NCBI GenBank assembly: GCA_963682055.1
Contig: OY821744.1
Coordinates: 32,650,967 to 32,714,966, forward strand
From: Primula veris
Taxonomy: Eukaryota > Streptophyta > Magnoliopsida > Ericales > Primulaceae
Direction of reading: 5' to 3'
DNA: 64,000 bases
A program made the position numbers and the translations under genes. Within the stretch, counting starts at the first letter, position 1. The number at the start of each line of letters is the position of its first letter. A model generated the notes under the pieces. It was given only the letters and a program-made list of their open reading frames with translations. It was not told the origin of the DNA and did no database searches. This document shows positions 24,155 to 37,900 of this stretch, in pieces.

Positions 24155-25967
24155 TCACATCTTATAAAATTCAATCAAATACTTGCTCCCCACATTACAT
24201 ATAACCTCTATTCTTGCAAATCCAGCTTTTCTTGCCAAAACATCAAATTCCCCATGGGTTCTCTCCTTGGCTTCAGGACTCCATAGCAACATGTATAAAT
24301 CGAAACGAAACGTATTGTTTGTTATATCATCGGTGTTTGGGTATTGCGGTAACAATGACTCCACCACTATGACTTTCCCGGATTTTGGTAATGCTTTCCA
24401 ACAATTCCTTAACAATTTCAAGCATTCATCGTCGCTCCAATCATGAAGTATATACTGAAACAGTAAAAAATATGTTATGATTGAATTGGTAATTGTGTGG
24501 TGATAAAGAAAAAAAATACATAAATACTCCACTTATAGCTAAGTACTAACCTTTAGGAAAATAGCCTCTCCACTAGGAACAATCTCAAACATATCTCCAG
24601 CAACATGCTCCACACCTAAGCAACACAAAAAATCAGTCTATAAGGAGACGCAATACATACGTACTTCCCTTTTAAATTTGAAAAGGCAAGTGTGTGCTGC
24701 TGGAATTTATAAGAGATCGCTGATTTATTATGTGATTGGTTTTGCCCGTGCACATCTAACTAGAAGGATTCAAAGCTAGTCTTTGTCTACAGAGCAAATG
24801 AAGTTACCTTAGTGGTTAAATGTCCGGTATGACCGGCTCATCGCCAGGCTAATCCCTGACAACTTCTTACCTCTAACAAGTCGCTCCGCATAATGCAATC
24901 TATGCGCACATTTTACTAAAAATTTACTGATATTGAGCCTTATATTGTAAAAAGAATTAAGAATATGTTCATTTACCTTGGTAAGAGGGTGCATCTTTTA
25001 TGACATGAGGTAAATCATAGTTGATACCCTTGATATGTGGGTATTTGGAAACTATTGCAGCTAGATTTGCACCTGTTCCTCCACCCACATCTACGATTTG
25101 TGTTAGACCTTCGAAACCCTTATAAATGTCCAGCATCTTTCTCATAATGACAGTCGTCATACCCCTCATTCCTTGATTAAAAACATTGCTGTATCTCTGG
25201 TCTTTCGCCATGTACTCAAATCCGCTCACCCCGTTTGCTTTGGTGAATGCGCTACCTCCTTCTACAATTGCATCTTTTAAATGGTACCTAATAAGTTGAA
25301 AGATTGACAAGCGACTCGTAATTTCTCAAGAATTAGTTGAGGTACATGTGAGCTAATGCATGATGATATAGTTGCTATGAACCTAAATTTTTAATCTAAT
25401 TAATTTAATATCGTCAATATCTTTAGTTCTTTTCACTTGAGAAACCGACAAAAAAGTGCCAGAATTCGAAAAGGAGTACGAAAGCAAAAAAAGATCCCTA
25501 GTTCATTGCTCATGAATGATAAATCTTATGAAAGAGCAAAGAAAGGAGGAGAAAGGCTAAATAAACTACCAAATGTCGATGGACTTTTTGTCGCTATCCA
25601 TTAGTAAGTAAGAAGCTAGAGATACACCATTTTGATCTCCAATGAAATACTTGCAAACGGGGCTCAACCCATACAATAGTTCCTCCCCACCTGTTTTTTT
25701 CTTCATAACTTTACATTTAAGAACCGAAGAACTTGCAAGGAATCGCAAGATTCTCTCAACCATCATAGGCGCATCTGCATTCTTTGTTTTGATTCTAGAT
25801 ACAATCTCAGTAGCAGAGAGAAAGTCGTGTCCCGAAACAGCTATGATCTCGAACAAACCGAGCTCCACTGCGACTCTGAGAGCCATAGGAATAACTGAAG
25901 AGCTCGCTAATTGCATTGCTTCTGAGAACACAACATCATTATCTGAAAATGCATTGGTTTTCTCCAT
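24155..25967 (-). CDS. OMT2, caffeate-type O-methyltransferase, 4 exons
   Basis: SAM-dependent plant O-methyltransferase, the closest sister of OMT1 and in inverted orientation to it. Exons on the minus strand: 25570-25967, 24977-25287, 24551-24615, 24155-24454. The total 1,074 bp gives 357 residues; one codon is added near the KKKTGGEE loop. The start is the ATG of MEKTNAF; an in-frame extension further upstream runs through the promoter and 5' UTR and is not real. It keeps [13 protein letters not shown] motif I (here IVDVGGGTG), DLPHVI, GDMF, catalytic His in YILHDW, Glu in VIVVES and the AKERT Glu. No lesion is visible. The intron just before exon 2 is still conserved with OMT1 ('gtcaatctttcaacttatta'), which points to a recent duplication. 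Substrate not predictable. Confidence 0.93.
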
Positions 25968-26040
25968 TTTAGAGAACTTAAGTTTTTCTGTTCCTTTTGG
26001 GTGAAGAAGTTTAGTGTGCTTAGAAGTAGAAAAGTTGTAT

Positions 26041-26049
26041 GTATTTATA
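26041..26049 (-). promoter_or_regulatory. TATA box of OMT2
   Basis: TATAAATAC on the minus strand within the conserved OMT promoter block (ttccttccctataaatac), about 75 bp before the ATG. Confidence 0.7.
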
Positions 26050-28067
<2,018 letters not shown>

Positions 28068-30125
28068 TAATTCATTAACTCATATCAACTTATATTCCTC
28101 ACATATATATTGATAAGTTCACATTCCTCACATATACCACTTTTTAATTATTTAGTTTATTTACTAAATTGTCATACAAACCAAAATATAATATACATAT
28201 TTTATCTTTCTACAAACCCAAAAAAATCGTTTCAAATTACAACAAAAAAAAACACAAAAAAATTATAAAAATGAAAAAAATCACAAAAAATATAAAAAAA
28301 AACCACAAAAAATTATAAAAAAAAACCACAAAAAATCAAAAAAACTATAAAAAAATACCAAAAATCACCAAAAATTATTTAAAAAATACAAAAATAAAAA
28401 AAAAATTATAAAAATTATAAAAAATTTAAAAAATTACAAAAACTCACAAAAAATGAAAAAAATCACAAACTTTTTAAAAAATTACAAAAAAAATATATAA
28501 TTTTTTTGTCAATATAATACTTTTTATACCGAAAAATCAAAAAAAAAATATAAAAAATGACAAAAACTTATAAAGAATCATAAAAAATTATAAAAAATAA
28601 CAAAAATCACAAAAAAAAGATTATAAAAAAATGAAAAAATCATAAACTTTTAAAAAATTACAAAAAATATATAATTTTTTTTTTGTCAATATAACACTTT
28701 TTATACCGAAAAGTGATTTTTTTTTTTTTTATAAAAAAAATGTTTTTCCATGATAAATGTGACTTTTTTTTAATCTAAATGAGCTGAAAGTTCATCTAGT
28801 TCAGTCAAAAATACATATAATTCAGTCAAAAACGTATATAGTTCAATAAAAGTGCATATAGTTCAGTCAAAAGTGTATATAGTTAGTCAAAAATGCATTC
28901 AATTCAGCTGAAAATACATCTTGTTCCGTTGAAAGTGCATACAATTCAGTCGAAAGTAAATATAGTTCAATAAAAGTGAGTATGCATATAGTTCAGCTAA
29001 AAAGTGCATCTGGTTCAGCTGAAAGTACATCTGGTTCAGCTTAAAGTGCATCTAATTTAGTGGAAAGCACATATAGTTAAGTCAAAAGTACATATAGTGT
29101 AGTCAAAAATAAATATAGTACAGTCGAAAGTGCATATAGTTCTGTTAAAAATGCATCTGATTCAACTAAAAGTGCATATGGTACAACTAAAAGTGCATAT
29201 GGTTTAGCTGAAAGTGCATATGGTTTAGCTAAAGTGTATCTGGTTCAGCTGAAAGTGCATATGGTTCAGACAAAAGTGCATCTACTTCAATAAAAGTGCA
29301 TCTGGTTCAACTAAAAGTGAATCTGGTTCAAATAAAAGTGCATCTGCTTCAGCTGAAAGTGCTTATAGTTCAGCTAAAAGTGCATTTGGTTCAGTCGAAA
29401 GTGGATCTAGTACAGTCGAAAGTGCATAAAGTTCAATAAAAGTGATTTTTGTGTGATTTTTTTTTCATTTTTTTTTATAATTTTGTGATTTTTGTGATTT
29501 TTTTTATATTTTTATAATATTTTCTGATTTTTTTTCATTTTTTATAATTTTATGTGATTTTTTATAATATTTTGTGTTTTTTTTTCATTTTTTATAATTT
29601 TTTTGTAATTTTTTTAAAATTTTGTTATTTTTTGTATTTTTTCATCTTTTATAATTTTTTGTGATTTTTTTATTTTCTTTGTGATTTTTTTAATTATTTT
29701 TTTGTGATTTTTTGTGATTTATTGTGATTTTTTATGATTTTTTATAAATTTTTTATTTTTTTTATAATATTTTGTGATTTTTTTTTTTTTTTTTTTTTAT
29801 AATTTTCTGTGATTTTTTTTCATTTTTTATAATATTTTGTGATTTTTTTCATTTTTTATAATTTTTGTAATTTTTTTAAAATTTTGTGATTTTTTGTGAT
29901 TTTTCATTTTTTATAATTTTTTTGTGATTTTTTTTCATTTATTTTGAGATTTTTTGCATTTTATATAATTTTATGTGTTTTTTTTTTTCATTTTTTATGA
30001 AATATGTGTATAGCGTTTTGGTAAATAAAGTAAATAATTAAAAAGTGGTATCTATAGGGAATATGAACTTGTGGATGTAGTAATATAAGTTCAAAAGTGG
30101 TAGCTATTGGGCATTATTTGTTGAA
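28068..30125 (-). mobile_element. Foldback-like element, copy B
   Basis: Inverted relative to copy A (10100-13453). It has the same end sequences, an A-rich arm on the left, an array of ~25-bp units (gttcagctgaaagtgcatat, aaaagtgcatctggttcagc) at ~28775-29430, and a T-rich arm on the right. The outer end 'gggcattatttgtt' matches copy A's 'aacaaataatgccc'. It is about 2.06 kb with no inserted LTR and no reading frame longer than low-complexity artefacts. Confidence 0.7.
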
Positions 30126-31399
30126 ATAAAATGTTTTGAGTGCTACTTTTTAATCATATTCTTACTTAGAAAGTTATTACAATTTACAAACACCACACAA
30201 AATTAGGGGTCGTCTTTTTATACCGACTTATATCAATTGGTCGCTTTTCGAGCCGAACCAATCAAATCGCTACTAAAAGTTTGGTATACCAACATTAATG
30301 TACGGTACAACCGAACCAATCTTTGAAAGTCGTTTCAGTTTCGGTATTCGTTTGGGAGTTCGGTATAATACCGATTTAAACCGAAATATTAAAATATACT
30401 ATATAAACAAATAAACTAAAAGAGTTATATACACTTAATTATTAACATTGTTATAATATACTTATATTACTTTTTCTAGTGAATACTAATAACATTTTTT
30501 TTTTATAAACTAGAATACTAATAACATTTTTTATTTATTTATAACATTTATCAGAAAAGTGTAGTAGTGTTTATTTTTTTTATGCAAATAAACAAGAATT
30601 GTAACAATAATATAAATAAATATATTTTTTTAATCTACTACTTTTAAAACTTTAAACTATGTTTTTTTTCCGCAATACGTACTATTTTTTTATCATCACT
30701 TGTAAACTCTAAAATTTGGTTCGGTATACCAAAATTTTGATTCGTTAATGGTATAACAATTTTCAAACTAAACTAGTTTGGTATGATATCGTTACGTAGT
30801 TAAAAAATTTGATAACAAACCGATTCATATTTGATACTTATTTCATTCATATACCAGAATTCAAATATACACATACTTACGCATGAATTAATTATATAAT
30901 TATAAAATTAATAAAAGCCAATAATAAACACATAAATTTTCAAAACGTTAGGCCCACAAAATATTAATTGCTGGTATGCATGTTTAATCATTGTGCACCA
31001 GTTTCTTCTTTTTTGGGTCCAAAATTTGAGATAGTACTCAATTACCTTCCTTGAGCGTAAGATTTACATTTGTTAGAGCAACAAAACTAAAGAAACCACT
31101 TATGAAAAAAAAAGAAAAGGGAAGTTATGCAGACTATTATAATTAAGGTCAAGAGTTGAGGTGGATAACAACAAAAATTCAAGTATAGAATAGATTGCAA
31201 TAAATAGGTTCATAACTACACGTACATGCTTGATGGGTACATCGATTGTAAATTCAATACATTTGCATGCCTTGTACAAACCACTTATTTTACTTTCTAA
31301 TATCAAGGAAACTTAGAAACCAACAAATGTTACTTATTCTTCATAGTCCTCTCGCAACAACATTTGATTTTATTTTGATCTTCCCTTAAAAAAATTGTG
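30126..31399. other. Intergenic with 'ggttcggtat' repeat
   Basis: 30205-30400 and 30715-30830 are rich in ggttcggtat/ataccgaacc motifs, a class of dispersed GGTA/CCGA repeats seen again at 35.3, 55.4, 56-57 and 58 kb. The rest is AT-rich, including the 3' side of OMT3. No gene seen. Confidence 0.5.
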
Positions 31400-33378
31400 T
31401 CATATCTTATAAAACTCAATCACATATTTGATGTGCGCATTGCATATGACCTTGGTCCTTGCAAATCCAGCTTTTCTTGCCAAAACATCGAATTCTCTCT
31501 CGGTGCGCTCGTTCGCTCCCGAACCCATTCTCAACATAATTAAATCGTAACAGAAGGCATTGTTTGATATAACATCGGTGTGTGGGTATTGAGGTAGCAG
31601 TGCATCAATCACAATAACTTTCCCTGATTTTGGCAACGCCGTCCAACAATTCTTCAACAATTTCACGCATTCATCATCACTCCAATTATGAAGCACATCC
31701 TAAAAAAAAAAAGTGAAAATTATTTTTCATATTATTTTAGAAAAGAACCGAAAATCTTCTTCACATTTACACTAACCTTTAGCAATATAACCTCTCCTCT
31801 AGGAACTCTTTCAAACATATCTCCTGTGACATGCTCCACACCTAGAACAAACCAACCATTTTATGACGAAGCCGCTATAAGAATCTTCCATATTCGACTT
31901 ATAATTGAAGATATATTATATATTTACCTTCGCAAGGAGGTGCATCTTTTATAACGTGGGGCAAATCAAAGTTGACACCTTTAATATGTGGGTATCGGGA
32001 AATTATTGCAACTAGGTTTGCGCCTGTTCCTCCTCCGACATCTACGATTTGTTTTAATCCTTCGAAACCTTTATAAACTTCAAACATCTTACTCATAGTT
32101 AAAGTAGTCACACCGTGCATCGCCTTGTTGAATACGTCACTGAATCTGTAGTCTTTAGCTAAGTACTCATATCCAGTCATTCCATGTGCTTTCTTAAATG
32201 GGTCACCTCCATCTACAACTGCATCTTTTATATGGTACCTACAGCGAAAATAGAGTTGTTTAATATTCGTAAAAAAAGAAAATATAACATGGGTTTTCAT
32301 ATTTAAATAAAGTGATCTTCGAATTTGTAGGAGCATGAGAATCACAGCTCTCCACAAGCTCAGTATAGGTACATGCATCCGTAGTTCTTCTGAGATTTTT
32401 TCCTTAATCTAACATTATTTTTTGGTGAAATTAATGTGTTACCATTTCGAGTTGGATCGCTGTTCACGGAAATCTCTCCTTATCCATAATCTGATAATAG
32501 ATTAGAAGCTTTCATACAATTGACTATTACTTTGATGCCATCTGATGCTACATTTTATGTACAAAATCTTAAGTAAAAAATGAAAATTCGGGTTACTTTC
32601 ATACATTTTATGCTACATTTTCATGTACCAATCAATGAATCTCCCTTTTATCAAAGTATAACAAGTGTACTCATACGTTTATTGATTGTAATTGCCATGC
32701 AAGTTGAAGTAGCCTTCAAAGTGTGAGCATTCATTTTTAGTGCAAGAAAACCTATACCTTTTTGTAGAATATAGATCAATTTAAAGTACGGAAAATAAGT
32801 ATTTGTTTGTGCCGTCAGAATATAAATTACTACCATTTTTTGACATACAAATTTATATAAAATTATTTTTACTAGTACTACTCTTTTAGGTGCTTCTGCA
32901 GTGACACTTTTCATTTTTTAAACAAGTTTCTCAAGTTTATCGACAAAATATATCAGTTTACGACATGAAAAAAAACAACCAACCCGGCACTGACGGCCAC
33001 TTTGTCTTGAAGCAATAGTAAGAAGGGAGCTAGATACACACCATCCTTTTCTCTAACCAAGTACTTGCAAACTGGGCTTAACCCATACGACAAGTACTCA
33101 TCTCCATCTGGTCTTTTGGTAACTTCACATTTAAGAACCGAAGAGCTAGCTAGGAACCGTAATATTCGCTCAACCATTACTATGGCATTTACACCTATTG
33201 TGCTGATTTGGGATGCAATCTCTTTAGCAGAGAGAAACTTGGGTTCGGAAGCAGCTATGATGTCGAACAACCCGAGCTCCACTGCAGATCTAAGAGCCAC
33301 AGGAAGAATCGAAGAGCAGACTAATTGCATTCCTTCTGCGAAAACATCATTTTCTGAATTTGCATTGGTTTTCCCCAT
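31400..33378 (-). CDS. OMT3, caffeate-type O-methyltransferase with altered active-site neighbours
   Basis: SAM-dependent O-methyltransferase, 356 residues. Minus-strand exons: 32984-33378, 31928-32238, 31777-31841, 31400-31699, the same sizes (395, 311, 65, 300 bp) as OMT1. Motif I is IVDVGGGTG, followed by FDLPHVI and GDMF. The putative catalytic base is kept (His261 in DVLHNW), but the next residue is Asn instead of Asp. The Glu of VIVVES is replaced by Asp (VIVIDA). ANERT keeps its Glu. Exon 1 ends at SAG instead of the ETW of OMT1, by the donor GG|GTTGGT. It groups with OMT4 ([27 protein letters not shown]). The reading frame is intact. The changed residues may mean a different substrate or reduced activity, which the sequence alone cannot settle. 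Confidence 0.92.
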
Positions 33379-33452
33379 TTCAATGAGCTTTATTTGTTTA
33401 CTTTCCTTTTAGGTGAAGTATTTGGTGTGCTTAAAAGTCGAGGAGTTGCATG

Positions 33453-33460
33453 TACTTATA
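33453..33460 (-). promoter_or_regulatory. TATA box of OMT3
   Basis: TATAAGTA on the minus strand inside cttccctataagtacatgc, about 75 bp before the ATG. Confidence 0.65.
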
Positions 33461-33971
33461 GGGAAGCGGGTGAATAATCAATCTTGGCATGGCTAGGGCT
33501 GCAAATGAGGCAACATGTAAAATCTCGTGATTTATTTTACTTTATTTGAGTCCCTAATATTTCCATAATTCTTTTAATATTGTTCCTCTAAGTTGCCTGG
33601 TTATAATTACTAATTATTACAAATAATCATGGGTGCCTATAAGTTTTTTTTTTATCAAAAGAAAAATGCATTAATGACACATTCAGTTGGAATAATTACA
33701 AATATAGGTTAGGTGAATTAGGCTAGAAGTTATTACGTTTTTATGTTAGTTATAAGTTACAGACAATATATATATATACGGTAATGAGAAAAGTCATTAT
33801 GAAGGGTAAGTTTTTGTATGTGTATTTATTTTTCCACATAAACATGAAAGGTTGTGGTTTTAAGGTGCACGTTACATATATATATATATATATATATAGC
33901 AGCTAAAAGTATGGAAATAAAAGAATTTTTAATAACTCACTAATAGTTAAAATAGATAATTATGTTACAGT
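33461..33971. other. Intergenic, no gene
   Basis: Upstream of OMT3, AT-rich, with short (TA)n tracts near 33766 and 33880. Confidence 0.5.
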
Positions 33972-33980
33972 ATTGCTTTA

Positions 33981-35105
33981 GGGGGATTCTTTATTACATA
34001 GGCGAATTACTTATGGGTATAAGGGACGTGGGATTGCAGCAATCCCACGTCTGCGTGTCACTGAATTTTTATTTTATTTTTTCTTTCCTTTTTTTGTCTG
34101 TGATTTTGTTTTTTTTATTTCGTTTTACTATATCAAAAAATTCCCCAATTTTACCTAAAAACTTTTCCAATTTTATTCAAAAACTTCCCCAATTTTATCA
34201 AAAAAAAAAAACTATAACCATCAACCTACTTCATATATCAAATTAATATTTTTTTTTATCAAATCAACGTCACTTTACCACTATAATTATCCCCAATTTT
34301 ACCAAAAAAAAACCTCCCAATCTAAAAAAAAAAAAAAACTTTTTCAATTTTATCCAAAAAAAACTCTAACCATCGACCATCAACCATCAAACTCGTTCGT
34401 ATATCAAATTAATATATATTTTTCTCAAATCAACATCACTCTATCACTACATTTATCCTCAATTTTCCCCTAAAAAAAACATATCCCAATTTATCCCAAT
34501 TTATATGTAAAATTGGAAGAGGTTTTATTTTGGTATAAATTGAGTATACCAAAATAAAACATCTCCCAATTTTACATATAAATTGGGATAAATTGGGATA
34601 TGTTTTTTTTTAGGGGAAAATTGAGGATAAATGTAGTGGTAGAGTGATGTTGATGTGAGAAAAATATATATTAATTTGATATACGAACGAGTTTGATGGT
34701 TGATGGTCGATGATTAGGGTTTTTTTTTTGGATAAAATTGAAAAAGTTTTTTTTTTTTTAGATTGGGAGGTTTTTTTTTTTGGTAAAATTGGGGATAATT
34801 ATATTGGTAAAGTGACGTTGATTTGATAAAAAAATATATTAATTTGATATATGAAGTAGGTTGATGGTTATAGTTTTTTTTTTTTGATAAAATTGGGGAA
34901 GTTTTTGAATAAAATTAAAAAAGTTTTTAGGTAAAATTGGGGAATTTTTTGATATACGAAAACGAAATAAAAAAAACAAAATCACAGACAAAAAAAAGGA
35001 AAGAAAAAAAAAATAAAAAATTCAGTGACACGCAGACGTGGGATTGCTGCAATCCCACATCCCTTCTACCCATAAGTAATTCCCCTATGTAATAAAGAAT
35101 CCCCC
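33981..35105. mobile_element. Mutator-like MITE, nearly full-length palindrome
   Basis: 1,125 bp flanked by a perfect 9-bp direct repeat ATTGCTTTA (33972-33980 and 35106-35114), the duplication size of Mutator-like elements. It starts GGGGGATTCTTTATTACATA and ends with the near-perfect reverse complement. The arms stay complementary over almost the whole length and meet near 34540, so a single strand could fold into a ~560-bp hairpin. No transposase is encoded; short frames in the arms are artefacts. Confidence 0.92.
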
Positions 35106-35283
35106 ATTGCTTTAACCGTTTCACCGGTAGTAGCAGCTCCTTTTCATATGCTTTTCAACTTACGTGGATAATTATAGGGGTAAAGCAAAAAAAACATACA
35201 ATTGATCAAAAATATATTATCAAAATATATAATATCTAAAAGTTTGTTATCAAAATATGCAAACATACAATTACGCATATAAA

Positions 35284-36965
35284 AAAATGAAACCGGTACG
35301 GTACGATCTGGTACTATATCGGTATCGGGTATTGATACCGTACCGTTATCCGGTACCGGTACTAAAAAATGGTAAAAACTAAAATAAACCAAGAAAAATA
35401 AAAAATAAAAAAATTTCAAAAAATCCGAAAACCCGAAAAAACCCAAAAAATGTTGAAAAAACCTTTAAAAAACCGGAAACCCTAAAAAAATGGTAAAAAC
35501 TAAAAAAAACCAAGAAAAATCCAAAATTACAAAAAGAATGAAAAAAGTTCACAAAAGTCGAGAACCCGAAAAAAGCCAAAAAGTGCTGAAAACTTTTAAA
35601 AAGTTCGGGAACCTGAAAAAACCCAAATAAAATGGTAAAAAACAAAAAAAAAACAAGAAAAATTCAAAATCACAACAACAAAAAAGTTCAAAAAATTTGA
35701 AAACCCGAAAAAACCTAAAAAAGGCTAAAAAACAAGAAAATTACAAAATTACAAAAAAAGTTCAAAAACGTCGAGAACCCGAAAAAACCCAAAAAAATGG
35801 TAAAAAATTTTAAAAAAAGAAACAAGAAAATTCCAAAATCACAAAAAAAAAAAAAAAAAAGTTTAGAAAAGTCGAGAAACCGAAAAAACCCAAAAAAATG
35901 CTGGAAAAACCTTTACAAAAGTCGGGAATCCGAAAAAACTTAAAAAATGGTAAAAAAAAAAAACAAAAATCCAAAATCACAAAAAAAATGAAAAAAGTTC
36001 GAAAAGGCCGGAAAATTCGATTGTGTATACATTTTTCTTATTTTTTATGCACTTTTCTTATTTTGTATGCATTCTTTTGTATTGTGTATGTAATTTTTTG
36101 TATTATTTATACACTTTTCTGATTGTGTATGCGTTTTTCTCGATTGTGTATGCATTTTTCTCGATTGTGTATGCATTTTTTTAGATTATATATGCATTTT
36201 TCCTATTAGATATGCACTTTTTTATATTGTATATGCACTTTTTATATTATTTATGCACTTTTTTTATATCGTGCATGCACTGTTTTATATTATTTATGCA
36301 CATTTTTATATTGTTTATGCAATTTTTTATATTGTGTATGTAATTTTTTGTATTGTATATATATACTTTTCTCGATTGTATATGTATTTTTCTCAATTGT
36401 GTATGTATTTTTTTTGGATTATGTATGCCTCTTTTTTATTGTGTATGTATTTTTTATATTGTGTATGTATTTTTTTGTATTGTGTATGCACTTTTTTATA
36501 TTAATTATGCACTTTTTTATATTGTGCATACACTATTTTATATTATGTATGCACTTTTTTATATTGTGTGTTTACTTTTTTATATATATTTTTTTGTATT
36601 GTGTATACACTTTTTTGTATTGTGTACACAATTTTTTATTTAAAATTTTGTCGTATCGTTGTACGCATATAAGTTAACAATTATCTATCTCCCAAAAAGT
36701 TTTATACACAACCGTGAAAAATATGTATAAACAATACAAAAAAGTTCATATAAAATTAAAAAAAAAGTGTATACAGAATAAAAAAAAGTGCATATATAAT
36801 ATAAAAAAGTGCATGCATAATATAAAATGTGCATACACAATCGAGAAAAATGTATAACCAATATAAAAAAGTGAATACATAATTCAAAAAACTGGATATA
36901 CACTATAAAAAAGTGCAAACACGATATAAAAATGCATAAACAATAAAAAAAAAATGTATATAAGA
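35284..36965. repeat. Low-complexity, partly inverted repeat array
   Basis: 35284-35370 is a GGTACGG/ACCGGTA-rich block. 35370-36010 is an A-rich array of ~60-bp units ('aaaacccaaaaaaatggtaa', 'aagaaaaatccaaaatcac'). 36020-36640 is an array of ~22-27-bp units (tgtgtatgcacttttttata). 36700-36965 carries the same motif reversed (tataaaaaagtgcatacaca style). Many overlapping tyrosine/phenylalanine-rich frames here are repeat artefacts. Termini were not resolved. Confidence 0.7.
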
Positions 36966-36999
36966 GAGTAGAAGCTAGTAATCTTTCATCACGTTCTTC

Positions 37000-37900
37000 A
37001 AAAAAATTATTAAGAGTCATTGTGTTACTAGTTTTTATTTTGGGTAAGTATAAGCATTTGTATTAATAAAAAGGTACTGAAGGCTTAAACCTTCAAATAA
37101 TTACAGTGATGAAACAAGGCATTAAAGCCTGGGATTCAAAGCTTAAAACAAAACTAACTATTAACACCAGAACTCCCATAGGAATTCCGACTAACACTTC
37201 AAGCATTTCCATTAGCTTAATCTTAAGATATCTAATTTCTTCAACTTGCAACTTGATCTTCTGCAAGCTTTCATTCATCACTTTAAAAAGCTGCACATCT
37301 TCAACCAACTTCACAAAATACTTAGGCAATTGTGATTTTGCAAGTCCTTATGCCCTCATATTCGTTTATCCTTATTCGCTTTCTTCCCCAGAAGCTTTTT
37401 TGATTATCTGTTCTTTAGCCATAGTACCTAATTCGCTGAAGCTCCAATTTTTGAGTAACACTTTATCTTTCTTTGTATTTAGCTGAATTATAAGATGAAC
37501 AACTTCAAATAGCTTGTTTTTTTATCACTTTGCCATAAAATCTAGTTTTACACCTATCTTTCCAAATGCACCACACTATAAAAGAGGGAATAACCTTATA
37601 ACGAAGTTTTTTTTTTCTTTTCTGGATGCTATTTTTAGCATTTGTCTACCAAGTGATAAATCTTCCTCTAATGAATTTATTGTTAATAACACCAATTAGT
37701 TTATGAAAATAGTCCCTGCAGACTTTTGTATCTATTTTTGTAGTGCTAGATAAATGAATTTTTATTTACACTAAACTATCACACACCATTCACATTTAGA
37801 AGCCGATTGAATCCCAAACTTTTTAACTGCAGAAGTCAAGAGGGAGTGCAAAGTTCAATAACTTTCAAACAAAGCAAGAGACTCAACATATGCTTCTATC
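37000..37900 (-). mobile_element. Second LINE remnant (zf-RVT region)
   Basis: Minus-strand translation in broken frames shows KVPIGIEAYVES, VKKFGIQSASKCEWC and FIVWCIWKDRCKTRFYGK, the zinc-binding and following segment of plant LINE proteins. The 78-codon frame at 37093-37329 continues from it, with a hydrophobic C-terminus. Stops interrupt it, so it is non-functional. Confidence 0.6.

Noticed and set aside
36253..37020. Several Tyr/Phe/Cys-rich open frames on both strands
   Set aside because: Pure products of TGTATGCA-TTTTT tandem units; no start context, and they overlap on both strands.
37093..37329. Small membrane protein gene (78 codons, hydrophobic C-terminus)
   Set aside because: Continues from LINE zf-RVT remnants on the same strand with stops between; more likely decayed retrotransposon.
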